Shown here: one piece after another, positions 1-12,418 of the stretch
Layout of the letters: each line of letters begins with the position of its first letter
How positions within the stretch are numbered: position 1 is the stretch's first letter
Assembly: GCA_013399855.1 (NCBI GenBank)
Contig: VXAY01002920.1
Coordinates: forward strand, 91,419-155,418
Length of the DNA stretch: 64,000 nucleotides
Direction of reading: 5' to 3'
Origin: Oxyruncus cristatus
Taxonomy: Eukaryota > Chordata > Aves > Passeriformes > Cotingidae
Notes under the pieces: model-generated
Databases searched by the model: none
What the model was told of the DNA's origin: nothing
What the model saw: only the letters and a program-made list of their open reading frames with translations
Made by a program: the position numbers and the translations under genes

Positions 1-832
1 CAATGTGATGACATCAAGCAAGTTCGTGTGTCTTTGGTGGCACCAAACCCTCTGCAGCAGGACCAGGGTATAGCCCAGCAGGGCAAAAGCCCCCTGTGTG
101 GCCACAGGGCAGCACAAGGTACACAAGGATTCCCTCCCAAAGGGCAGTCAAAGGGCTTGGAATATTTTTGGATTTCTTTGGGGCAGAGGCAGCCAAGGGC
201 TCACACAAGCAAAAAGCATTTACAACTCATTTGACAGCCTTGAATGGCTCAATTGCAGAGTAATTTACTCTGAAGATCCCTGATGAAGCAAATCCCAGGG
301 TGGGTGGGATGCCCAAAGCCAAACCTCGCAGAGGATTCATGGGGCAGGGAGAAGAGGTGCTGCTTTACACCACATCCCACCAGGATTCACACGTGGGGGC
401 TCAGCCCCTCACTGCGCCCCGTGTTGAGTTTTTCACCATGGGCTGGGAGAAAGGGGAACCCTGTCCAGCCTTTTTCCCCTCATTTCCCTTTAGGGACCAG
501 CTGGAGAATTCCCTGCCAGCAGTCCCAGGTATGGCCTGGGAACCTGGGCTTTGCTCTCCGAGAGCATCCCTTTCCCACGGCATGTGCTCATCTCACTGCT
601 GGCAGAGGCAGAACAAGCCTGGAGTATCCTAAGGGTGGAATTCCCAAAAGAGGAACTCACAGTACTCCCAAATATGTCCTGACAGCAGAAATCTCCTGAG
701 GGGAGAGCCCCCAGGACAGGCCAGACCCTCCTGTGACACACAACCACCACAAGTACCATCTGGAACGGTTGTGGGGTTCTGCAACAACAGACATAACAGC
801 TGAGCAAAGGGAGTGACCTGAGCAAGGGCCTT
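1..832. other. Intergenic, nothing recognised
   Basis: Unique-looking sequence with short open frames only. No splice-flanked conserved coding segment, RNA gene or recognisable repeat was seen on either strand. Confidence 0.5.
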
Positions 833-1400
833 CATAGAATCATGGAATGGTTTGGGTTGGGAAGGACTTTTAAGCCCATCCAGTGCCACCCCCTGCCACA
901 AGCAGGGACACCTTCCACCAGCCCAGGTTGCTCCAAGCCCCGTCCAACCTGGCCTTGAACACTTCCAGGGATGGGGCAGCCACAGCTTCTCTGGGCAACC
1001 TGTGCCAGGGCCTCCCCACCCTTACATCTAACCCTGCCCTCTGGCAGTGGGAAGCCATTCCCCCTTGTCCTGTCACTGCAGACCCTTAAAAATGGTCTCC
1101 CCCCATCTTCCTTGTAGCTCCTTCAGGCACTGCAAGGCCACAATCAGCTCACCCCAAAGCTTGTCCTCTCCAGGCTGAACAATCCCAGCTCTCCCAGCCT
1201 TTCTCCCAGCAGAGCTGCTCCAGCCCTCTGACCGTCTTGGAGCCTCCTCTGGACTCTCTCCAGCAGCTCCATGTCCTCCCTGTGCTGTTCCCAGGGCCAG
1301 AGGCAGCTCTGCAAGGGGGTGTCCCCTGAGGGGGCAGAGGGGCACAATCCCCTCCTCACTCTGCCCACGCTGGGGGATCAGCCCAGGGCACGGGGGGGTC
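833..1400 (-). mobile_element. CR1 LINE 3' fragment
   Basis: On the plus strand it begins with the antisense CR1 3' end (catagaatcatggaatgg) and runs through the usual 3' UTR and the end of ORF2 with many changes. It is 5'-truncated like most CR1 copies. The reading frame is broken. Confidence 0.93.
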
Positions 1401-3683
1401 TGGGCTGCCAGGGGAAAGAATGAAAACTTGAGATTGGGAAATCAAAAACAAACAATTAATCGCCACTTAGAGCCGCTTCCTCCACCAAATGGTATCCAAG
1501 ATTACAGTATTTTTGCAGTCAAACACCAACAATTTCCTGATTTCCTGTGCCAGGACTGCCCAAGCACGGGGCAATACTCAAGGACTGACGTGTTCCTGGT
1601 ATCTGCGCCATGCGTGAAGGAAAACAATTCCCCTCCAACATGGAAAAAAATCCCCAAACTAATTAAAGTCTGTTAATGAAATTACATTCATTGAAATATT
1701 TGCCCTATTAGAGCCCACTTGTTTTCCAGTTTTCAGTTCTTCAGGGCTGGAATTCACTGTACCACCTCAGTGAGGTGTTCACATAAGGACTGGACTCCAG
1801 ACCTCGGGATTTTTAAGAGAGTAGATTTAAAGCAATGCTACAAAAGCCCCATTTGGCAGTTCTGTGCTCTTTTCTGCAGATCTCACACCCATGTTCTGGT
1901 GGGGATGGCACAGGCAGCAAAACCAGCTCACCAAACCTGGGCTCTGGAGTGACCTGACCCCACAGAGTCAGGAAAACCAGGAAACCCTCAGGTTTTGGAG
2001 CTACAGAGACCAGCCAGACACCAATGTCAGGTGAAAGAAGCCCAAATTAACTTTTAAAGTGGTACAAGAGGCTGCTCCTGGCTGAGGAACTGGGTTGCTG
2101 CTGAGCCAGGATGAATGTGGAGGACAAGGTGTCCACATAGCACCAAATCCCAGCTTTGGGCAGAGTCCAGCCCTGGACTTTAGGCTGGGACAGGCAAGGA
2201 GCTGTGGGGCTGCCCCAGGAAGAGGACAAGCTGGACACGGAGAGAACTGCCCCAGGCACAGGACAGGCTGGACACGAGGGTCCAACCAGCTCGACATGGG
2301 GGTCCCACCACCATGGCCCCGGGAGCCATAACTGCACTGCCACCGGCAGAGGAGGGGAGGGAGAGTTTCTGCTCCAGGGAGCTGGGGGAAAACACAGACT
2401 GGTCACCAATTAATGTCAGATGAACTCTGGCAGGACACAGGAAGAACATAAAAAAGAAGTGGCAGCACTCAAGCTTCCTGCAACTGCAGAGCATCTCATC
2501 AACGACTCCCAGAGAGGAAACATTTGTAGGAGTGGCAGCTGCTCCCACCCACCTCTCCTTCCTATGGCTCCTGATTTCCCCGCTGGGATTTGCGTCTACT
2601 GAGCAGACACGTTGAGAAATAGGATATTCATTCCCGAAACGCCAGAGTTTCAAACCACTCTGGTCCAAATTAAGCAGAGATTTAGGGAGGGGATAATGGC
2701 AAAGATTCCCGCTCTTTCAGTGATCACTGATCCAGTCCCACACTCAGGGAGGGAAAACATGTAGAAACTGTTTTAATCAACCTAATTTTTGTCCTTAAAA
2801 CTCACATATTTCAAGATTAGAGAAACACACCCAGCATGGCTCAGGCTATGCAGAGGAAAAAAGGAACTTGGAGAGAATTATGTCCTTCTACAGACTCAGA
2901 GACAATATCCACAAGTCTCTTCTTGTAGCAGAACTCGGGGCTCCGCATGTGCAACCAAAGGCATTAAGCTTTTTATTATTAAAGTCTTCTTTTCTGCTTG
3001 TTTGGGAGTCATACTGAGGCTCTCCAGTACAGATAATTGTCCGTGATGTGGGGCACTCCTCATTGCCCCAGCATTACACAAGGGAAAAGGAAAATCCTCA
3101 CACCTGTGGAACTGCATCAGAAACAACATTCAATTTATCCCCAAGGACTTACTGTACTTCCAATGTTCCATGACCACATCACTCCACCCCCAGCAGGAAA
3201 CTAAGTGTGGAATGGTGTGTGGAAAGGATCAGAGAAGGGAAAAAAGGGGACAGATTTCATTGCACTGATAGGTAAATACAGAGTTTACCCACGCCAGGAT
3301 TTGTTCCAGGGTGTCAAAGGCGATGAGAAAGCAGGTTTGGAGCAAAAAAAGAACAAAACCGCAAAACAATAAATAAAAAAAAGGGCTGGATCCTCACTCA
3401 ACAGCTGAGCTGCAGAGCTCAGGACACTTGGGATGTTGAACACCCAAAGGGTCCCAATGGAACACTGGACAAGAGAAATTCCTGTCTTGGTAAACAGAAG
3501 GACCATTGGGCTTGGAAAATTTTCATTCAAGCTGGAAAGGGCTGGAGGCTGCAACAGGACACCAAAGGATGGGCTGCACCAGCCTGCCCTGCTCTTCCTC
3601 TGCTCCATGAACCTGCTCTGACCAGGGCTGGGGACGAGACCAGGACGCTGGAGCTGCTCCAGGATGGCTGTTGCAAAGTCTTT
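1401..3683. other. Intergenic, nothing recognised
   Basis: About 2.3 kb with no recognisable gene or repeat family. The open frames are short, overlapping on both strands and have no conserved features. Confidence 0.5.
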
Positions 3684-4098
3684 CATAGAATCCTTTGGGT
3701 TGGAAAAGCCTCCTGAAACACCTTTGGCCTGGAAAAGCCAAGTCTGACTGTTCCCCCAGCACTGCCAAGGCCATCCCTTAACCATGTCCCCAGGTGCCAC
3801 ATCCACATGTTTTCTGAACACTTTCAGGGATGGGGACCCCACCACTGCCCCGGGCAGCCCCTGTCAATGCCTGACCACACTTTCAGGGAAGACATTTTCC
3901 CAAATATCCAATCTAAACCTCCCCTGGCACAGCCTGAGGCTCTTCCCTCTCCTTCTGTCCCTTGTTCCCTGGGAGCAGAGCCCAACCGCCCCTCCCCTGG
4001 CTCTCCCCTCCTGTCAGGGAGTTGCAGAGCCAGAAGTTCCCCCCGAGCCTCCTTTTCTCCAGGTTGAGCCCCTCCAGCTGCTCCTCATCAGATTTGCG
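3684..4098 (-). mobile_element. CR1 LINE 3' fragment, diverged
   Basis: The 3' end is at 3,684 (catagaatcctttgggttgg). The sequence continues with the CR1 3' UTR and the terminal ORF2 segment around 4,040-4,080. It is older and more diverged than the copy at 833-1,400, with small internal deletions. Confidence 0.9.
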
Positions 4099-4263
4099 CT
4101 CTAAGAATTCCTTGGGCAGTGATTTTTAAGGTACCAGGAACAGGATTGTATCTGGTGAGTTCAGTTAGAACAAGGAACAAAACAGCAGCGTCCAGTCTGT
4201 GGGGCCATGAACCACACTGGGGGGACACTGGCACAACTGGGAAGAGGAGAAGTCACCCCCAGA

Positions 4264-4382
4264 GACCACAGAACCACAGAATATGCTGAGCTGGAAGGAA
4301 CCCACAGGGACCATCCAGTCCAGCCCTTAACCCTGCACAGGCCCACCCCCAAGAGTCACCCCCTGTGCCTGAGTGAAGGTCC
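4264..4382 (-). mobile_element. Short CR1 3' fragment, second subfamily
   Basis: The antisense end reads accacagaaccacagaatat followed by gctgagctggaaggaaccca. This 3' end type matches the copies at 15,940, 37,228 and 39,970, not the main type. Only about 120 bp remain. Confidence 0.8.
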
Positions 4383-5339
4383 CAGCCTAAATGACTACAC
4401 GCCTTAGGACGTGCGGCATCAGCGCGAGGGCAGTTTGTTCTGCCCCAGGAAGTCCTGCTGTTTCTTGGAAATAGCATTCCTGCTGCTCTCAGGTACAGCT
4501 TTCTGGCTGAGAGCCTTCGGAAGCTGCAGCCCAAAGGCCAGGGCTCCAGTCGCGTGCGCAGTCCGACGTTGGCACCACGGGGAGATTGGGAAGCAGCCAA
4601 CACATCCCAGGCACAGAGGAGTCAGGCACGCACCCTCTGGATCCCCCGGGGCACAACAGCTCCCTCAGACACCCAAACCCGGCACTGACGTATGAGAGAA
4701 GTGTTTACCCCAAGTGCTGAGCAGGGCTGGGACTCACAGCTACTCATTCCCAGAACCCACAGCCTTTGTTATATTCCAACCGTGCCAAAATAAAGCTGGG
4801 AACGGTCTCTGCAGACAGGGCCAAGATCCCTCGAGGTGAAATAACATCAGAGAAGGAAAGGGGACTGACCTGAAGTCGCCTGAAGCTTCACTGTTCCTCC
4901 AAGACCAACAGCTATGAGCAGCTGGGATTTCTGCTGGATACGTTGGCACTGAAAGTGCTTTTCATGGAGATTGCCCTGATTCCCACCCAAGCTGCTGCCA
5001 TCACCCAGGCTCCAAGTGGCCTTTTCTAGACCAGTTGGACCCCTAACTTAGCTGCCAGCATCATCCTGCCTGGAGAGAGGATGAATTTGGATGAAAATCG
5101 TTTCACTAGAGAATTTGTCAATGGGTTTTCATCATCCCAATGTGGTGGTGTAACAAATCAAGGCCAATTGTTCTCCTCAGTCCTGTAATAGCCTTTGTTT
5201 GGGAGGCAAAATCTGGTAGTTAATCTACAATGGCACCCTCTGGAAGGGTCCCTTGGGGACGCAGCACAGATTTCCCACTCCCATGAGTCCCAAAGAAGGT
5301 GTCAGCAATTCCCTCTCACGTTTGCCTGTGCTGTTACTG
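4383..5339. other. Intergenic, with a small CpG-containing patch
   Basis: No gene is recognised. A patch at about 4,408-4,580 has several CpG dinucleotides (gtgcggcatcagcgcgaggg and tcgcgtgcgcagtccgacg), unusual for this CpG-poor region. It could be a regulatory element or chance. Confidence 0.35.
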
Positions 5340-5553
5340 ATCAGGTTGGAAAAGCCCTCCAAGACCATCGAGTCCAACCATTCCCCCAGCACTGCCAAGG
5401 CCACCCCAAGTGCCACATCCACATGGCTTTAAATCCCTCCAGCCTTGAGGACTCCACCACTTTTCCTGGGGCAGCCTGTTCCAATCCCTGACCACCCTTT
5501 TGGTGAAAAAATTTTTCCTGGTATCCAACCTAAACCTGCCCCGGCCTTGCTCT
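5340..5553 (-). mobile_element. CR1 LINE 3' fragment
   Basis: It begins at tcaggttggaaaagccctcc, has lost the terminal octamer repeats, and runs to the antisense ORF2/3' UTR border. The motif gccacatccacatggcttta is typical of this CR1 type and also occurs near 27,620. Confidence 0.88.
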
Positions 5554-6284
5554 TATAAATCCTTCAGCGAGGCAGCCTCAGCCATTTCTTTCTCTTCCTG
5601 CGTAAAACGTAAAATACACACAGAGTTTTTGCACAACCCTGCCCCTAGCGACTGCTGCTTCTGAAGAGCTCAAATATTGCAACCCCAGGAACAGCTTGTC
5701 CTCCATCACCTGCCGGCCCTTTGCTTTTTTTTCCTTAAACTGCTCTTGTTTCCACATGGTTCCTCTTTTAAGATTAAATACCAATAAAGTTGTGGGATTT
5801 TTTTGTTTGCTTTGGGTTTCGGTTGTTTTATTTTTCCTGGTTTCTCCTCTTTGCTCTTTTTCTTTTCCCGCCCAGCAGGACTGCAGATCCAAGCACAGTT
5901 TGGTCACCGGCACAGAGCCGCTCTCCACCAATCCCACACATGGTCCTGCGCATCAGCCAGGACCCAGCCTTCTGAGGGGTGTCCTGTCCAGCTGCTCCCT
6001 TGAAACAGCTGATTATACATCAAAAAGAAAAGCTCCAAACATGACATTCACCCCAAACAAACCTGAAGCCTCCTGTCAGGCCAACCTCCCTGTTCTCACT
6101 TGATATCTCACTATCTCCCTGCTCAATAGCATCCTCTCCTCATGCCCATGGTATCAATATCCTCTTTCCACACCAGCTTCCTTTCTCCCCCCCTCCTCAG
6201 ACTTCTGACATGTCTGCAAAGACATGTTTAGTCACTCCACTTGCTGTAGCCCCTTCATCTCCTGGAAGGTGCTCTGAAATCTCC
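5554..6284. other. Intergenic, pyrimidine-rich in part
   Basis: T- and C-rich stretches at about 5,720-5,870 and 6,080-6,250. No gene or repeat family recognised. Confidence 0.4.
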
Positions 6285-6390
6285 ACACAATCTTCTCTTC
6301 TCCAGGCCGAGCAGCCCTAGCTCTCTCAGCCTGTCTCCATAGGGAAGGTTTAACCAGAGCTGTATCAACCTCTGGGTTTCTCCTGGCTCA
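6285..6390 (-). mobile_element. CR1 LINE internal fragment
   Basis: About 100 bp antisense to the end of CR1 ORF2 (tcttctcttctccaggccga, then agctctctcagcctgtctcc). It lacks the 3' end. Confidence 0.7.
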
Positions 6391-9300
6391 AAAGCAAGGT
6401 TTGGAGGGCAGTTTTATTTGAAGTCCCACCAGCTCTGCTCCATTTGGATGGAGAGAAAAGATTGGGGGCCAGCTGGGTTCTCTGAGGGCAAGGGGCTTGA
6501 AGAACCAAGACGTGCTTCCAGCAGCACTGGTCCAAGGCTGCCTGGCCAGAGGTGGGACACAGAGGGCCCGGGCACGTGGCTGAGTACTGCCAGGGCCAGG
6601 TGAGCTTGGAAACAGCTTTTACATGTTGGCTACAGCACTGGATTTGCATCTCAGGTACACCCAGAGGAGATTCCTGCTTGCTTTCATCCAAGCTTTGCAG
6701 CAGAAACACACTCAACTTCCAGGCTTCTCCAAGTCTATTCCAGATGCTGAAGCATCACAGACATATTGGAACCACCTCGCCCAACCTCCACCCTTAGAGC
6801 AATTGGCTTTTGTAGGGCAAGCAAGCCTGGGACCTGCACAGAACCGGCTCTTAAATCCCATTAACACTGTGAAAATGCTTGGGTTTGAGGGTGCTGGACA
6901 GCTCCAAGACCTGAGGCCTCTGCTCCAAGTCTCTCCCACATCAGGACATAGGTCCCAGGCGTCTTGTCATCTCCAGTGTGACATGAACAGAACCACACAG
7001 ACCCTTCTCTTACCAACTGGTCTCAGCAAGGTGACTTCATCTCCCCAGCCCAAGTTCTCAATTGGAAGATCACTTGCAGCCAGGGGGTTTGGCTGCTTGC
7101 TCCGTGGGTTGGCTTCACATGGATACAAGGCAAGGAAAGAGTTCTTGGATTGTGGAGGGTTTCTCCCAGAGACAGTCCAGCTCATCAGGTCCAAAGCTAT
7201 GGGACTGGAACACAACAGAAGGGGATGAGCTAAAACTTCCTAAGCTAAAAAAAAAAAAAAGCTGGAATAAACTAAAGTCATATTGAGAAAACAAGGTGGA
7301 AGCTGAGACTATGGATGAGCCTGAGCTGTAGAAGGGGATGGAGGGCAGGAGGGATGGAGGAGAGGGGATGGGGTTGGTGCATCCAGCCTCTCCCACTCTA
7401 GGAACGCACAGAAGCTGGCTGATGAATCAGAAACACACCTGGGGGAGTTAAACAAAATAACTCAGCCCAATTCTTGTGTTTCTTAGTGGAAAAACGTTCT
7501 CATTGGAAGCTTTTGCAAAGCCACCATATCTGGCTGCAGGACACCAAGATAAGCCATGTGAGAACATGCCAAGGTCTGCCAAGTCCTGAGTCAACACTCA
7601 GCCCCAATCAGGACAACAAATGACCCAACCCCCCCACCAAATCTTAGTCAAACCTTGCCTCCTGCTACAGAGCTGCTGCATAGCAGCACAAGCCTCTTCT
7701 CAGCAGCACTTAGATGTTGCTCCAAGGCTCAAAGTCAGGATAGGTCCAGAAATTCCCTACAGGAATGAGATGAGCCACCAGGAACAAAGCATGTTCCCTC
7801 CACCCCCAAAATCCTCCCTCCCTGCAATGCCATTGACATCTGATGTCTGCAAGGTGCACCCTAGAGCAATGACAAGTTCTCCTCACCTGGGAGGGAGGAG
7901 CAATTACCAGGAGCATCACCATGTGGGGCACATGGATGGCTGCAGGAATGTCCTTACCTGGTTGGAAGGACCTGGATTGTCAGGGCGTAAGCTCCTGACT
8001 CCCCCAGCAGCAGCTCTGCAGGTTCCAGCTGCCAGGCTGGCTCCTTACTGAGCACTCCATGGCCCTGGTGGACCTATTTGGATCCCTCACACCAGTTCTC
8101 AGAACTGGTTTTCTTATTTTAAACAGGTTTCTTTAATTTCTTCCAGTGGCTTCTCACTAAAATTCCCGTGCTGAGATCAAAGGCCATGGCTGCACTCACC
8201 CAACATCCTGGGATAACAATCTGCCAGCACCAACAGGAGTTCACCTGACAGACAGGGATTTCTTGAACACTCAAACTCTGTGGCTCAGAGATCATCTGCA
8301 CTACAAGCCACATGTTGTGCTGAAAAAACACACCTGGGGTGAGGTACAAACACACCAAGGGCTGTTTGCCAAGGGCTGCGTAAACACCCTTCATGTGCCA
8401 GGTGAGGGCTTTAACACTGGCACTCGGACTGGTGTGTGGAGTGTGTATCTCATGTTTTCCAAGAAAAATACTTGGGAGCTGGAACCGTGGAGCTTTGGGA
8501 CTGACCTGCAAAGGTGGATAAATCCCCCTGGCCCCAAGGGCACAGATCTACCTGCGAGGAACGCACTCACCCAACACAAGCTTGGTGCGCTCCTACCACT
8601 CCTGTCACAGAGGACTACTTCTCCTCCTTTCTTTTAATCTTCCTTTTCTTCAAAATGATTCATATCCATCAGCTACCACAAAAATGTTAAACCACAATGC
8701 CCTCAGTATTTTGGCAGTACTTCCAACTCGCTTCTGAAAAGCACCCGCTGACCTTGCCATGCACGTAGTTTAGAGCACACCACACACGTGTCTTTCCAGG
8801 CAAAATAGCTGAAAGCCTTCTCACATCCCAGCATAAAGGTTGTTGAACCTTCTGGGGTGGGCTGATAATTCTGAGTGCCCAACTCCAGGGGAAAAACATA
8901 ACTCCATAAAAAAAGGTCACCTGCAGAGGAAACGAACGGAACTATCCTCACTTCAAACCTTCTTTTGCCTTGTCACCCTTGGCTGAAAACCTGGAGACAG
9001 TTACAGTGGGAAACAAAGGACAACCTGAACCTGAGGTTGGCCAAGACAAGCACTTTGATCCTTCAAGGTGTCCCTTGAGTTCCACAGAAACACCCTGGGG
9101 CAGCTATTCTCCAAGCGCTGCTTTCCCGCTGCCCTTCATAACCCTGACTTAGCACCTCCCAGCCCTCAGCCCATCACTGATGAACCACTGTTGGCTCTCA
9201 GCTTTCTCCTCTCTCCATGACTTGATCCTTCCCTTCACTCCAGAGCCCTTCTCCATCTCAAGTCCTCCCATCAACTCTGACCTCTGCCCTCAAAGGGAAT

Positions 9301-9798
9301 CCCATCCCACCCTGCCCTTCAGGGATCTTCCCAGCTAAGCCACCCAACTGAATGCTCAACATCTCTTGGCTTTTACCTCTTTTTTTGCCTAGTTTTTACC
9401 TCTGGCATCACCCTCCAGAGGAAAAAATCCTGGAAACCAGTCTTCCCCATTTCATCTTTCTTCTTTCCTGTAACCACAGCTTTCTGTTCTTTCATCTCCT
9501 TGACTCACCTACCAGCCAGGCTCCATCCAGCTCTCCCCAGGGTCACACTGGGACTTTTCCGTGTACTTTAAGACTAGAAGTTACTGATGATGTTCTCCTT
9601 CCGGAAGTCTGCCTTTCCAATCTTCTACACCCAAGTGACCTGCTCCTCAAGAACTCCCCTAGAAAGCCATGGAGCTAAGATAAAACACGCAGCACTGCAG
9701 ACAAACACCAGCAGGAAAGCCATTTGAAATCTCAGGTACAATATACTGCTGCAAGGAATCTCCTTGGGGTAGCTCTGCTGTCAGCAGAATGCCTACCA
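6391..9798. other. Intergenic, nothing recognised
   Basis: About 3.4 kb. The stretch from about 9,180 to 9,560 is pyrimidine-rich on the plus strand. A simple A14 run lies near 7,247-7,260. No conserved coding exon or RNA gene was seen. Confidence 0.45.
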
Positions 9799-10010
9799 CA
9801 GAATCACGGAATCATTAAAGGTTGGAAAAGACCTCCAAGATCATCAAGTCCAACCTTTGGACAAATACCACTAAGACAGTGTATATATATAATAAATAAA
9901 ATAAATAAATAAAACAAATACCACTAAGACAACACTAAAGGCCACGTCTACTCGTTTCTTCAACACTTCTGGGGATGGCGACTCACCAGTGCCCCGGGCA
10001 GCCTAATCTC
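9799..10010 (-). mobile_element. CR1 LINE 3' fragment with an internal AT-rich insertion
   Basis: The antisense CR1 3' end (cacagaatcacggaatcatt) is followed by the 3' UTR. The element is interrupted at 9,879-9,913 by a TA/ATAA simple sequence between two perfect 18-bp copies of one CR1 segment. Confidence 0.9.
9861..9931. repeat. 18-bp direct repeats flanking a 35-bp AT-rich insert
   Basis: The sequence acaaataccactaagaca occurs at 9,861-9,878 and 9,914-9,931. Between them lies a TA-rich then ATAA-repeat stretch. The arrangement resembles the target-site duplication and tail of a tiny retroposed insertion, but a local duplication with microsatellite growth would look the same. Confidence 0.75.
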
Positions 10011-11354
10011 TGCAGGTGAAGCCTGTCTGAAGGAAAGTAAAATTTCCAAAATGAATAGCTGTATCCGTACCTCAACCCACACTAAAGCACTTCCCAGTCT
10101 CTGCTGGTGGGAGTAGATGAGGAGCACTAGGGAAGGGAAAACTGACGCAGGTTCCCATTGCCACAGCTCGTGCTGATCGAGCGGAGCGAGTTCAGGTGCA
10201 GCACATCCCTAAACCTCCTCCAGACCACAGCGGTCAGGTGTCACTTCTGACACCTGTGGGATGTGAGCAGATCTTGCCAGACACACACCTTGGATGCACG
10301 TGACTCCACCCCGCAAGCACATACAGTGGGTGTATTGTTTTCACCCCAGGTTGTTTTCCAACCCCACGTAACTCTCAGAGCAGCAGATCCCACCTGGAAG
10401 TCAGTAACTCTCCCACTGGCAGCTTCAACAACCACATCACTGTCAACAATGTCCTGCCACTGGGCAGTTTCCCAGCTCAGAAAGGGAAGAGACCACAGAC
10501 ACCCACCCAGCCAAAGCCCCACTGCTTCCCCACATAACTCTAAACCAAACAAAACCAGTTTTAGATCAGTCAGGCAAGCACAGCCCATCACAACATGCCC
10601 AAACCTGAGCCAGCAGGAAAATTTCCTTTCAGGATAAAGCAAGACTTGGTTCACTGGCCACAGGTAACTGCCACTGAAGTGCAGACGGGAAAGCTGCGGC
10701 ATCTTGAGGGACAAGGAGCACCCAAAGCTCTGCCCCACACAACGCTAATGAGGGAGGATTAATTGTCTTCAGCAAGGTTCAGAACTCTGGAAAGAAGAAA
10801 AGCTGCACATCTGTGTGACACAGGCAAATTCAGCTGCTCCCACTGGCACACCAGGCTCCCGGAACACTCCAGTGGCTCCAGAGCCTGTCAGGGCAACACT
10901 CTGCTGCAGTTGCACAAACACTCAAGGCTCTGGGTGCTCAACTCTGCAGATGGGGAGAGACAAAAGGCAATTCTCCACGTCCCACAGTGTGCTGAAGCAC
11001 AACCTGCCTTGTGGTGCCACCAGGCAGAGGACAGAACCCACAGCTCACCAGGAAAGCTGGGAGCTGTTCTGCAAATAACTGTTATATGTAGGATATGAAA
11101 GCCACTGAGACTGAATGTCGCACACATTTTCCTGAAAAACCACGTTCAGTCCTCTTGATCAGTGTTCAACTCCAAACAAGCTGGGGTGGAACCCTTCCTT
11201 GGGTTAAGGAAGGCAGCAGGACAATACCTGAAGCTCCACAGACCAGTTCCAGAGGGAGGGAGGCAGGTAATCCACCTTCCCTTCCTGCCAACTCCAGCCC
11301 AACCACCACCACGTTCCACACACAGGGCAAGGTGAGGGACCAAGCTTTCACGCT
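10011..11354. other. Intergenic downstream of RYK, nothing recognised
   Basis: Between the last CR1 and the tentative RYK 3' end. Short open frames only. No features of a neighbouring gene. Confidence 0.45.
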
Positions 11355-12306
11355 AAGTGTAATAGAAAAACATTCTTTACTCTGCAAGTTGTCTTTACAA
11401 ATATATATTTATATATTTAAGCCCATTTCAGGCCATAAAAGCCCGTAAAAAAAAACAACCAGTACCTTTTTGAACAAGAGAAACTGCGAGGCAGAGGTCT
11501 GAGGGGACAGACTCCCACCCAAGGGCTGCTCTGGCACTTCTCTGAAGGCCTTTAGTTAGCACATAAAACCACCTCAAAAATCCTTTGATCTGAAAAGGAG
11601 GGGGCACCATTCTTACCCCACCTTCACCACTCTCTGTATGAGGTAAACTGGAATCACTTTTACATCATCGCTTTAAAAATGAGATGTTGTATCCTGAAGA
11701 CCAGCTTTTCCAAGCAAAAATTTACGAATGGGTTAAAAAAGGTTAAGATGCCGCGTGTAGTTCCAACCACAATGTGCTGTTGTCTCAAAATAGAAGTTGA
11801 TACTAAGAAGCTATTCCAGATACATACTGGATACATACATAGTAGAGCCGGTCAGAAAGATTCAGTTTCAACTTTTTTTTTTTTTTTTAAAAAAGCAGGG
11901 AAAATTTTCTGCGGTGTGGCTTTTCATTCCCCCTCTCCTCACTTTTCTACCAGTCCCACAAACCCTTCCGAAAAAATCATGTTGTCTGCTGTCAAGAGTG
12001 CAAAGTCCATCCAAATCTCGTGTTTCAGTTCACTAGCACTACACTTTACAAATCCTGATGGCAAACCAAAAGGTTTTGATTTAACTCAGCAAAAGTGATA
12101 CCTAGAAAATATTCAACACCAAGAGGTCTTACAAAAAAAAAATTGAGACTACTAAGGCAATCTAAGGCACAGTGTTTCGGAAGAAGTGCTTTCTCCCTTT
12201 GGTGTTGCTTTATACACATCACGTGTGCGAGTCCGAGGGATGCACGGAGCTACAGATGGATGCCATGCCTCCTCCCAAGCAGGGAATTCCATCTTCTGCT
12301 GCAGTT
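11355..12306 (-). other. RYK: RYK 3' UTR (end tentative)
   Basis: This roughly 950-base stretch follows the stop codon without a CR1 copy, in contrast to the repeat-rich DNA on both sides. It includes AU-rich stretches, an A16 tract in the transcript (11,873-11,888) and an AU-rich block at 11,400-11,420 just before the proposed poly(A) signal. The 3' boundary is inferred from that signal only; there is no AATAAA on the minus strand in this region. Confidence 0.55.
11376..11381 (-). promoter_or_regulatory. Candidate poly(A) signal AGTAAA
   Basis: The minus strand reads AGTAAA, a less common but used variant of the poly(A) hexamer. An upstream UGUA-containing AU-rich block and a downstream GU-rich stretch (about 11,293-11,325 on the minus strand) fit a cleavage site near 11,355-11,362. 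No canonical AATAAA or ATTAAA was found nearby on that strand, so this is the best candidate, not a proven site. Confidence 0.4.
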
Positions 12307-12418
12307 TCAGACGTAGGCTCCCAATGCTGCGTGAAATTCAGTTAGACATTGCACCAGCTGCTGAAACTTGGGTCTTTCTTCAGGATCTAGGGCCCAACAG
12401 CAGGCCATCACTGCAAAC
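12307..12418 (-). CDS. RYK: RYK exon 15 coding part: C-terminus and stop
   Basis: The coding part of the last exon is 112 bp: one base completing Leu, 36 residues from F-A-V-M-A-C-C-W-A-L to F-H-A-A-L-G-A-Y-V, and a stop codon at 12,307-12,309. The acceptor is gtcttgcag. It ends the kinase fold (alpha-H and alpha-I, with the conserved W-A-L-D-P-E-E-R-P). The terminal residues have a hydrophobic end (Tyr-Val) compatible with PDZ-domain binding. The C-terminal sequence is identical to mammalian RYK as I recall it. Confidence 0.97.

Noticed and set aside
1..11354. Exons of a neighbouring gene (for example SLCO2A1, adjacent to RYK in mammals as I recall)
   Set aside because: No splice-flanked segment resembling a transporter exon was found on either strand.
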